From Deferribacterales bacterium UBA4806 (GTDB lineage Bacteria > Chrysiogenota > Deferribacteres > Deferribacterales > UBA228): a DNA stretch of 12,097 nucleotides. Where the stretch lies: NCBI GenBank assembly GCA_002402635.1, contig DHGE01000124.1, forward strand, positions 1-12,097. The letters run 5' to 3'. The notes under the pieces are model-generated. The model saw nothing but the letters and a program-made list of their open reading frames with translations. It did not search any database and had not been told where the DNA came from. Positions 6,502-12,097 of this stretch are shown one piece after another (position 1 is the stretch's first letter; each line of letters begins with the position of its first letter). Both the position numbers and the translations under genes were made by a program.

Positions 6502-7460
6502 TTCTTTGGTTTTCCGAAAACAATGCGTCCTGAATCTGATTGAAGTAAACTAGACACTTCTATCTTTATGGTTTCACCTATTAATTTTTTTCCATTTTCT
6601 ATAACAACCATGGAACCATCGTCTAGATAAGCTACTCCTTGATCCTTCTCCTTGCCCTCTCTTATAACAGTAATAACAAGTTCCTCACCTGGAAGGACCG
6701 TCTGTTTTACAGCAGTCGCAAGTGCATTAATATTTAATACAACTACCTTATGGATTTCTGCAACCTTTAACAGATTGAAATCTGTTGTTATAATTGCTGC
6801 ATCTAATCTTTTAGCAAGCTCTACCAGTTTTTCATCTACCGTTTTTACACCCTTTATATCCATGTCCAATAATTCAACTGGAGCATTATCTTGACTCTGT
6901 AAATTTTTAACAATATCAAGACCACGCCTACCTTTTTGTCTCTTTAAATGGTCGTGAGAATCTGAAATAGTTTGCAATTCCTTTACTATAAAACTAGGTA
7001 TTACAATTTTACCTTCTAAAAACCCAGTGTTTACAATATCTAATATACGGCCATCTATTATAGTTGAGCTATCTAATAATTTAATAGGAATAAAATATCC
7101 TTCACTTTTCTTCTTTGATGTAAAAAAACGATCTATCCATTCAAAATTTTTATAACCATATAATATCCCAACATAGAGCAACAATAGATTAATTGTTAAT
7201 ACCACTAGTGGTTGATTATATAGAAGTCTAAAGGATAGAACTATAATATTAGCGATTATCAATGAGAAAGCACCCATAACAATGGCTGAAGCGACTCTTT
7301 CTTTTTTTAATAGTTTAAATAAGATTTCAATTATGTAAGCTCCTATAAAAACAGCTATTCCATAGATAAAGGCTTCTTGTAAGTCAAAATTATAAATTTT
7401 TCTAACACTAATAAATACAAACAATAGCAATATAAAAAATATTAGTCTAAAGAACCACAT
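6498..7460 (-). CDS. Membrane-anchored PIN/TRAM-domain protein (YacL-like putative RNase)
   Basis: A 320-residue protein matching the YacL architecture. Four hydrophobic segments (about 3-20, 31-50, 58-80 and 84-104) anchor it in the membrane. A cytoplasmic PIN nuclease domain spans about 125-245, with acidic residues D130 (KLLDSSTIIDGR), E161, D209 (TVDEKLVELAKRL) and D227 (IITTDFNL) in the expected order. A C-terminal TRAM domain (about 252-316) probably binds RNA. PIN domains are metal-dependent ribonucleases, and the acid tetrad suggests activity, but the substrate and role of this family are not settled. A clear Shine-Dalgarno (GAGGTG, 7470-7465) precedes the ATG. Adjacency to ispD matches the B. 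subtilis yacL-ispD order. The gene follows yggT by 39 nt and overlaps ispD by 4 nt. Confidence 0.9.
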   Translation of the reverse strand: MWFFRLIFFILLLFVFISVRKIYNFDLQEAFIYGIAVFIGAYIIEILFKLLKKERVASAIVMGAFSLIIANIIVLSFRLLYNQPLVVLTINLLLLYVGILYGYKNFEWIDRFFTSKKKSEGYFIPIKLLDSSTIIDGRILDIVNTGFLEGKIVIPSFIVKELQTISDSHDHLKRQKGRRGLDIVKNLQSQDNAPVELLDMDIKGVKTVDEKLVELAKRLDAAIITTDFNLLKVAEIHKVVVLNINALATAVKQTVLPGEELVITVIREGKEKDQGVAYLDDGSMVVIENGKKLIGETIKIEVSSLLQSDSGRIVFGKPKK

Positions 7461-7499
7461 ATTTCACCTCAAAAAAGAATAAAATAATAAAAGATTTAT

Positions 7500-8324
7500 T
7501 TAATACAATATAAATAAAATCATACGATTCAATAAAATTCTTATGAATTCAATAACAAAAATAAGGATTATAGGCGAAATATCTATAAAACCTAAAGGGG
7601 GAATTATTTTTCTAAATGGAGCCATAACAGGCTCTGTTAATGCATAAAGTATTTGAACTACCATATTGTAGGGATCTGGTGCAACCCATGATAAGAGCAC
7701 TCTTATTATTATTAACCATGTGTAAAGTCTTAATATGAATAGAAGAGACATTAAAATATTAGCTATTGATTTAAAGAATGCAGGTTGAATTAAAAAAGTT
7801 TGGGTATAAAAAAAGTTCTGAGTCCCTATTAGAACAACCTCAACAATAAAATAAGTCAGTGTTAATAATGTAATAGCTATAAACACTATATTATTGCTTT
7901 GAATTTTTACCAATCTTCTTGACAAGCTAACCAATGGCAGTCCAGCTCTATGAAAAAACGTTGAAATAAAGGAAATATTAGTAGTGCCATTGAATATACC
8001 TATAATTAAACTGAATAGATAGAAAAAATATAAAAATAAAACTGCATCAATATAGCCCTGCAATATATTTAGAATAAGTGAACGGCCTGAAAAAAGCCAG
8101 TAAATAATTCCCATAAAAAAAACAATAAAAATTATAATTAGTGGTATAAATCTGTTTGTTTGCTCCTTATTATAACTTTTCAAAAGATTATTAAATAGTG
8201 GCCCCGTTAATTTTGCTATAAACTTACCAAATGGATTAAACAACAATTCTTGATTGGTCATAACAGATCTAAAAATAAGGATTGATATATAGAAAAAGAT
8301 AAAACATTTAAAAAGAAATAACAT
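7500..8324 (-). CDS. YggT-family integral membrane protein, unusually long
   Basis: The C-terminal third (about residues 190-270) has the clear YggT signature: a membrane helix, LLSWVAPDP, an E-P-V-M-A-P-F-R-K segment, IIPPLGFIDISPII and a final helix. YggT proteins are small membrane proteins linked to cell division, osmotic shock or organelle division (YlmG), with unclear biochemistry. Typical members have one or two modules (about 90-190 residues). This one has about 274, and residues 1-75 and 90-165 look like two further diverged copies, with NPFGKFIAKLTGPLF and LPLVSLSRRLVKI at matching places. Two adjacent ATGs exist. GGGAG (8335-8331) is 3 nt from the first (8327) and 6 nt from the second (8324), so I prefer 8324. 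The gene heads the long operon running left from a candidate promoter at 8359-8387. Confidence 0.85.
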   Translation of the reverse strand: MLFLFKCFIFFYISILIFRSVMTNQELLFNPFGKFIAKLTGPLFNNLLKSYNKEQTNRFIPLIIIFIVFFMGIIYWLFSGRSLILNILQGYIDAVLFLYFFYLFSLIIGIFNGTTNISFISTFFHRAGLPLVSLSRRLVKIQSNNIVFIAITLLTLTYFIVEVVLIGTQNFFYTQTFLIQPAFFKSIANILMSLLFILRLYTWLIIIRVLLSWVAPDPYNMVVQILYALTEPVMAPFRKIIPPLGFIDISPIILIFVIEFIRILLNRMILFILY

Positions 8325-8358
8325 CATTTACTCCCGATATTTGTAATTAGAAAACATA

Positions 8359-8387
8359 TTTTTACAAAAATTATATATATAGGTCAA
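8359..8387 (-). promoter_or_regulatory. Candidate sigma-70-type promoter for the yggT operon
   Basis: On the minus strand, TTGACC (8387-8382, five of six matches to TTGACA) is followed after 17 nt by TAAAAA (8364-8359, four of six matches to TATAAT). Transcription would begin near 8352, leaving a leader of about 25-28 nt that contains the GGGAG ribosome site. It lies in the only sizeable gap within the minus-strand gene run. In such AT-rich DNA the -10 match is weak evidence. Confidence 0.45.
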
Positions 8388-8400
8388 CATTAACATTTTG

Positions 8401-8432
8401 ATTATAGAGCAATATCCATATTACTCTATAAT
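8401..8432. repeat. 32-bp near-perfect palindrome between the helicase gene and yggT
   Basis: The arms ATTATAGAG (8401-8409) and CTCTATAAT (8424-8432) are exact reverse complements. The inner AATAT (8411-8415) and ATATT (8418-8422) also pair, leaving one mismatched pair (8410/8423, a G-U in the minus-strand RNA) and a CC centre. As RNA it would form a stem of about 14 bp, starting 9 nt after the helicase stop. No U-tract follows in the minus direction, so a standard intrinsic terminator is not supported. It lies about 14 bp upstream of the candidate -35 box, so it could instead be a DNA-binding site. Confidence 0.7.
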
Positions 8433-8441
8433 ATTCTATAT

Positions 8442-10007
8442 TTAATCAGCACCATTATCAATTTCTTTAATCTCAAGTATTCTTTCTATTCTAAAGATTC
8501 TATTTTCGTTCCTAAGTGTACAAAATGCCTGGAAACCTGTGTATTTTTTACCTTTATATTCCATATTACTGATTGCTAATGGTTTGATTACTCTTCTTGA
8601 TTTTTTATCATCAGGTTTTAAGTAAACAATTTCAAGAAATAATTCTTTTTCAATTGCTCTATTTATTATTTCAATTTTCTCTGTTTTAGATAACTTTTCT
8701 TCAGCTTTTTTATATTGATATTTTGTTAAAAAATGCATAACTCTAAAATCAGTCCAGATGTGATTTTTAGTAATAGCTTTTTTTAAAATAATACCTTCTA
8801 AACTTGTACATCTACTGAGGGCCACATAGACTTGACCACATGCAAAGGCACCATTACCTATATCAATTATTACTCTATCAAAAGTCTTTCCCTGACTTTT
8901 ATGTATAGTAATAGCCCATGCAAGTATTAAAGGATATTGAGTAAACTTGCCAACTATATCAGACTTTATGATGCCATTTTCAGCGAAATAGTGATAAATA
9001 TTCCATGTATGAGGATACACATTTACCAGCTGGTTGTTACCTAATTTTACTACTACATATTTATTACCCTTGTCATCCTTTTTAAAAGCGGCAACATTCC
9101 CCAGGCTACCATTCACCCACCCACCAAAGGGGTCATTATTAACCATCATTACCTGTGAACCTAACTTTAATTTTAAATCAATTGCGCTTGGCAGGCTTTT
9201 TTCATCAAAATCTCCTTCAATTATTCCTTTAAAAGTATGATTTTTTTTCTTAAGTGCTGCAAGTCTTTCATTATTTATTTTTGATGCCACCTTGTTAGTT
9301 GTTGTTAAATAGACGTATAAACTATCATCACCGTCTACTAAATCAATTGGTTTTACTCTTTCATTTAATAGTTCTAAATCCTTATCTGTTACACTATTAT
9401 TCCTTATAGCATTAAGTAACTCAATAAAAGTGCTATCCGATTGTCTGTAGATTTTTACAAGCTCAATAAACTCCATTTCTAAATTATCAAATACTTTTGC
9501 ACTGTAAAAATATGGGGACTTATAAATACCTTCAATTATTCTCTTTTCATCACCTTTTACAACAGGAGGCAATTGATAAAGGTCCCCAATAAAAATCACC
9601 TGTACGCCACCAAATGCTTTATTTTGATATAACCCATTTATTCTCAGAAACGCATCAATACAGTCCAATAAGTCTGCTCTGACCATGGAAATTTCATCAA
9701 TAATCAAAATGTCGATCAATTTATATATGTTATTTTTATCATCATCAAAATAAATCTTAGAAATATCAGAGAGTGTAACATTTGGTTTAAATCCAAAAAA
9801 AGAATGTATTGTCTGTCCACCGACGTTTAAAGCTGCCACACCAGTTGGAGCAAGCACAACAAATTTTTTCTTAGTATAGTTACAGAAATAATTTAAAAGA
9901 GTAGATTTCCCTGTTCCTGCTCTTCCAGTTATAAATACATTTCTATTTGTATCTTCTAATAAATTTATTGCATGCTTAAACTCTTCGTTAATATCAATGG
10001 ATTGCAA
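8442..10007 (-). CDS. PIF1-like superfamily 1B DNA helicase with C-terminal WYL domain
   Basis: A 521-residue ATP-dependent 5'-3' helicase candidate. Motif I (Walker A) is GRAGTGKST (28-36) and motif Ia is VLAPTGVAALNVGG (51-64). Motif II is IIDEISM (102-108), motif III is IGDLYQLPPV (140-149) and motif IV is IYRQSD (186-191). The C-terminal helicase motifs are WAITIHKSQGKTFD (364-377) and VYVALSRC (393-400). PIF1 helicases unwind G-quadruplexes, R-loops and forked DNA. Residues about 444-517 look like a WYL domain: AIEKELFLEIVYLKPD, then RRVIKPLAI, KKYTGFQAFC and RIFRIERILEI. WYL domains bind nucleic acid or nucleotide ligands and often regulate a partner domain. The start is TTG at 10007, placed 7 nt after AAAAGG; no ATG is available before residue 108. 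It follows yggS by 20 nt, so it is probably in the pgeF-yggS transcript. Confidence 0.9.
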   Translation of the reverse strand: MQSIDINEEFKHAINLLEDTNRNVFITGRAGTGKSTLLNYFCNYTKKKFVVLAPTGVAALNVGGQTIHSFFGFKPNVTLSDISKIYFDDDKNNIYKLIDILIIDEISMVRADLLDCIDAFLRINGLYQNKAFGGVQVIFIGDLYQLPPVVKGDEKRIIEGIYKSPYFYSAKVFDNLEMEFIELVKIYRQSDSTFIELLNAIRNNSVTDKDLELLNERVKPIDLVDGDDSLYVYLTTTNKVASKINNERLAALKKKNHTFKGIIEGDFDEKSLPSAIDLKLKLGSQVMMVNNDPFGGWVNGSLGNVAAFKKDDKGNKYVVVKLGNNQLVNVYPHTWNIYHYFAENGIIKSDIVGKFTQYPLILAWAITIHKSQGKTFDRVIIDIGNGAFACGQVYVALSRCTSLEGIILKKAITKNHIWTDFRVMHFLTKYQYKKAEEKLSKTEKIEIINRAIEKELFLEIVYLKPDDKKSRRVIKPLAISNMEYKGKKYTGFQAFCTLRNENRIFRIERILEIKEIDNGAD

Positions 10008-10014
10008 AATATAA

Positions 10015-10020
10015 CCTTTT
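10015..10020 (-). promoter_or_regulatory. Ribosome binding site supporting the TTG start of the helicase
   Basis: AAAAGG on the minus strand ends 7 nt before TTG 10007. An ATT codon immediately before the TTG is only 4 nt away, so TTG is the better-spaced initiator. Confidence 0.55.
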
Positions 10021-10027
10021 AAGCTTA

Positions 10028-10732
10028 TTAATAATTTCTACTGCCAAATATAGCTGTGCCAACTCTGACCATATTTGAACCCTCTTCAATAGCAATTTCA
10101 AAATCACCGCTCATTCCCATTGATAAATACTTAAAATTCTCATCGCCTATCTTAATTTTATAGCTGTCATATAACTTTTTCATCTCTCTAAAAAGTTCTC
10201 TGTTTTCTTCAGGGTTCTCTCTATATGGTGGAATATACATAAAACCACAAAGCACAAGGTTTTTTAGTTTGCAAACACTGTTTATAAGTCCATTAAGATT
10301 TTCTACATAAACTCCCGATTTTTGTGCTTCCCTTGTTAAATTTACCTGAATAAGTATATCTTGTATAAAGTGTCCTTCACAGGCTTTTCTATCAATCTTT
10401 TCAGCCAATTCAATTCTGTCAACAGATTGAATCAGTGAAAAATAGTTATTAAAGTACTTTACTTTGTTGCTCTGAATGTGACCAATAAAATGAAAATTAA
10501 TATCACTATACCCATTTAATTGCTCAATTTTCTCTAAAGCTTCCTGCAGTCTATTTTCTCCAAATATTTTCTGCCCTGCTGCATATGCGGCTATAATATG
10601 CTCTGTATTAAATGTTTTGGAAACTGCAACCAAAGTTATATCATCCTTACTTCTGCCTGTTTTCTCAGCAGCAATGCGAATTCTATCGTTTACTTCTTCT
10701 AAGTTGCTTTTAATTATTTTTTCCAGATCAAT
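10028..10732 (-). CDS. yggS: YggS/PLPBP-family pyridoxal-phosphate homeostasis protein, apparent ATT start
   Basis: A 234-residue TIM-barrel PLP-binding protein that buffers free PLP and affects amino-acid and B6 balance; no enzymatic activity is established for the family. The PLP lysine is K39 in TLVAVSKT. Other signatures are FGENRLQEA (57-65), FHFIGHIQSNKVKYF (80-94), SVDR, GFMYIPP, LSMGMSGDFEIAI and the phosphate-binding MVRVGTAIFG near the C-terminus. The first conventional start in frame is TTG 10633, which would remove the first beta-strand and helix and leave K39 at residue 6. The conserved N-terminus (LEKIIKSNLEEVNDRI, then AAEKTGRSKDDITL) is encoded upstream. After an in-frame TAA (10747-10745) there is no ATG, GTG or TTG. 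The best initiator is ATT 10732-10730, 8 nt after AAGAGG. A CTG at 10726 is the alternative. The start overlaps the end of pgeF by 19 nt. Identity is secure; the start is inferred. Confidence 0.93.
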   Translation of the reverse strand: MDLEKIIKSNLEEVNDRIRIAAEKTGRSKDDITLVAVSKTFNTEHIIAAYAAGQKIFGENRLQEALEKIEQLNGYSDINFHFIGHIQSNKVKYFNNYFSLIQSVDRIELAEKIDRKACEGHFIQDILIQVNLTREAQKSGVYVENLNGLINSVCKLKNLVLCGFMYIPPYRENPEENRELFREMKKLYDSYKIKIGDENFKYLSMGMSGDFEIAIEEGSNMVRVGTAIFGSRNY

Positions 10733-11427
10733 GACAATAACCTCTTATCTGTTTTATTATCCCTTCTATAGGAATATAAAAAATCACAACAGGAACTACA
10801 ATAATTTAATTCATTTATATTAAATATATAATACTCTTTTAACATATGAATTATCAACTGCCTTAATGAAAGGTGGTATTGACCACTATTATCTTTAAAA
10901 TAAGGAATATTATTAAATTTTTTACTGAATTTTTCTATTAACTCTTCCCCTACAACATAGCATTTATCACAAATACCTATTCCCACTATAGTTCCAATAA
11001 CTTCATCATTCAGGTCAGTAAAAAGTTTTATAGTATTTTCAATTATGCCACCATAGACCCCTCGCCAGCCACAGTGAATATTTGCGATTAAATGCTTACC
11101 AAAAAATTGCACAGCATAACAATCGGCTGTTAAAATTCCCAGTGCTACATTTTTTTTGTCTGTTATGAGTCCATCGCACTCTAAAAGAGAACAATTAAGT
11201 TCACTCACATACATCACCTTACTAGAATGTACTTGATGGGGTAATAAAATATGGTCTATAATAAAATGTTTTTTAAAAAATTCGTTGTCAGTATAAATTT
11301 TTTTTTGATTATCTGAAGAATTAAAAATATCAAAGACACTGCATTTGTTTGTAGTTGAAAGTGATAATATATTATCCGGTAAATTATCAACCTTTAGAAA
11401 AAGATTGCCTTTAATATATGCTTCCAT
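10714..11427 (-). CDS. pgeF: Multicopper-oxidase-fold (YfiH/PgeF) peptidoglycan editing factor
   Basis: A 237-residue protein of the YfiH/DUF152 family. PgeF in E. coli removes wrongly incorporated L-Ser from peptidoglycan precursors; relatives show purine nucleoside phosphorylase and laccase-like activities, so the exact substrate here is uncertain. The three metal ligands are visible: H67 in LLPHQVHSSK, C103 in GILTADCYAV and H118 in ANIHCGWRG. CDGLITD (84-90) and the C-terminal cysteine segment followed by LYSYRRDNKTDKR (217-229) are also family marks. Residues 1-55 are poorly conserved, as is usual. The ATG at 11427 has no clear Shine-Dalgarno sequence and lies just 30 bp from the divergent cobS start. 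It is probably the first gene of a pgeF-yggS-helicase transcript. Confidence 0.92.
   Translation of the reverse strand: MEAYIKGNLFLKVDNLPDNILSLSTTNKCSVFDIFNSSDNQKKIYTDNEFFKKHFIIDHILLPHQVHSSKVMYVSELNCSLLECDGLITDKKNVALGILTADCYAVQFFGKHLIANIHCGWRGVYGGIIENTIKLFTDLNDEVIGTIVGIGICDKCYVVGEELIEKFSKKFNNIPYFKDNSGQYHLSLRQLIIHMLKEYYIFNINELNYCSSCCDFLYSYRRDNKTDKRLLSLIWKK
10741..10746 (-). promoter_or_regulatory. Ribosome binding site for yggS, inside pgeF
   Basis: AAGAGG on the minus strand lies in the last codons of pgeF, ending 8 nt before ATT 10732. It is 2 nt from an upstream ATT (10738) and 14 nt from CTG 10726, so it best fits ATT 10732. Confidence 0.6.
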
Positions 11428-11457
11428 ATTTAACTATTTAATAATATAAATACCAAA
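11428..11457. other. 30-bp divergent spacer between pgeF and cobS
   Basis: The spacer is almost entirely A/T and must start transcription or translation both ways. Neither ATG has a recognisable Shine-Dalgarno sequence. On the minus strand TATTAT-like hexamers lie about 15-20 nt before the pgeF ATG, which could be a -10 box for a very short or leaderless transcript. On the plus strand TAATAT/TATAAA-like hexamers lie before cobS. I cannot single out convincing -35 boxes, which would lie inside the opposite gene. Confidence 0.35.
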
Positions 11458-12097
11458 ATGAAAAGCATAAACCTTAAAAATCTACATTCAGAGCTAATTT
11501 CTTTTAATTCTGCTGTAACTTTCTTAACAACAATAAAATTGCCATTAAATAATTTTTCCCCAGATGGATCTGTAAAATATTTCCCTGTTGTTGGGTTAAT
11601 TATTGGAATAATATTATATTTTCTTGGAACAATTAATCATTTATTAACACCATTGTTACAGCTTATATTTCTCATAGTTACAACAGGAGCTCTTCATTTA
11701 GATGGCCTTGCTGACACTTCCGATGCTATTTTTTCACATAGAAGTTTAGATGAAAAATTGAAAATTATGAAAGATAGCCATATCGGCACAATGGGCGTAA
11801 TTTCAATATTTATTATTTTGTCTGCAAAGCTTTCAACCTTCTCACATATTAACAACAACATACTATTAATCTTTGTTCCTTTCTATTCAAGATTTGTAAT
11901 GATAACTGCTATTTATTTTTTACCATATTTGAGACAAAATAGTATAAACAAAGAATTTTTTGTTAATAAAAACATAATAATGTTTTTACCTTCTTTTTTT
12001 ATTATTACAGCTACCTTTTTTATGGGTATACGATTTTACTATATTTTTGCAATAGCCTTACTTTTCTCTTTTTTTTATATAGCTTTATTTAAAAAAA
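11458..12097 (+). CDS. cobS: Adenosylcobinamide-GDP ribazoletransferase (cobalamin synthase CobS), 3' end cut
   Basis: The only plus-strand gene; 213 codons are present and the frame is still open at the window edge (family length about 250). CobS is an integral membrane enzyme joining adenosylcobinamide-GDP and alpha-ribazole (or its phosphate) in the last step of cobalamin assembly. The N-terminal part has TFLTTIKLPL followed by VKYFPVVGLIIG (39-50), matching the usual T-R-[LIF]-P and Y-F-P-x-V-G pattern. The metal-binding signature LHLDGLADTSDAIFSHRS is at 79-96, followed by LKIMKDSHIGTMGV (101-114). Several hydrophobic helices alternate with these loops. No cobU, cobT, cobC or cobalamin riboswitch is visible upstream, though the gene may begin an operon continuing to the right. 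The ATG is the first in frame after a TAA at 11431-11433. Confidence 0.93.
   Translation, partial: MKSINLKNLHSELISFNSAVTFLTTIKLPLNNFSPDGSVKYFPVVGLIIGIILYFLGTINHLLTPLLQLIFLIVTTGALHLDGLADTSDAIFSHRSLDEKLKIMKDSHIGTMGVISIFIILSAKLSTFSHINNNILLIFVPFYSRFVMITAIYFLPYLRQNSINKEFFVNKNIIMFLPSFFIITATFFMGIRFYYIFAIALLFSFFYIALFKK

Noticed and set aside
8442..10007. WYL-helicase as a phage-defence component
   Set aside because: Both domain types occur in defence islands, but the neighbours are conserved core genes with no nuclease, methylase or toxin partner and no sign of transfer.
1..12097. CRISPR arrays, tRNA/rRNA genes, riboswitches, insertion sequences
   Set aside because: I saw no regularly spaced repeats, cloverleaf-like or rRNA-like sequence, transposase, long terminal inverted repeats, or cobalamin-riboswitch consensus (including upstream of cobS).

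Overview
This is an AT-rich window (roughly 30% G+C by eye) of bacterial chromosome. It is densely packed with conserved housekeeping genes. All genes except the last lie on the minus strand, so they read from right to left. Low G+C, Gram-negative-style gene families and the mix of neighbourhoods fit a low-GC member of the Deferribacterota, such as a Deferribacter relative. That placement is an impression from the proteins and is not proven. I see no phage, IS, CRISPR, tRNA or rRNA signal.

Reading in transcription order from the right, the first minus-strand block is pgeF (11427-10714), yggS (10732-10028) and a PIF1-like helicase with a C-terminal WYL domain (10007-8442). A 114-bp gap follows, with a near-palindrome and a plausible promoter. 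Then comes a long, tightly coupled run: a large YggT-family membrane protein, a YacL-type PIN/TRAM membrane protein, ispD, an M50 site-2 protease, trpS, scpA, scpB, rluB, queD, a TPR protein, and the first 56 codons of DNA polymerase X, which leaves the window at position 1. cobS diverges from pgeF at 11458 and runs off the right end.

Functionally the run mixes chromosome condensation (ScpA/ScpB with SMC), translation and RNA modification (TrpRS, RluB, QueD), isoprenoid synthesis (IspD), membrane proteolysis (M50) and PLP and peptidoglycan quality control (YggS, PgeF). The order pgeF-yggS-(helicase)-yggT resembles the ylmD-ylmE-sepF-ylmG division-associated cluster of Firmicutes, with a helicase in the sepF position. 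The order PIN/TRAM-ispD resembles yacL-ispD.

The most notable observation is at starts. The conserved N-termini of both ScpA and YggS extend well upstream of the first ATG/GTG/TTG in frame. In both cases the reading frame reaches back to an ATT codon, 7-8 nt after a good Shine-Dalgarno sequence, inside the end of the preceding gene. Two apparent AUU initiators in 12 kb, both at overlapping junctions, deserve testing. Other points of interest are the PIF1-WYL fusion, a TrpRS with a C-x21-C-x6-C-x2-C motif resembling the [4Fe-4S] type, and an 18-bp exact tandem repeat spanning the trpS/scpA junction. No clearly unprecedented multi-gene system is visible.
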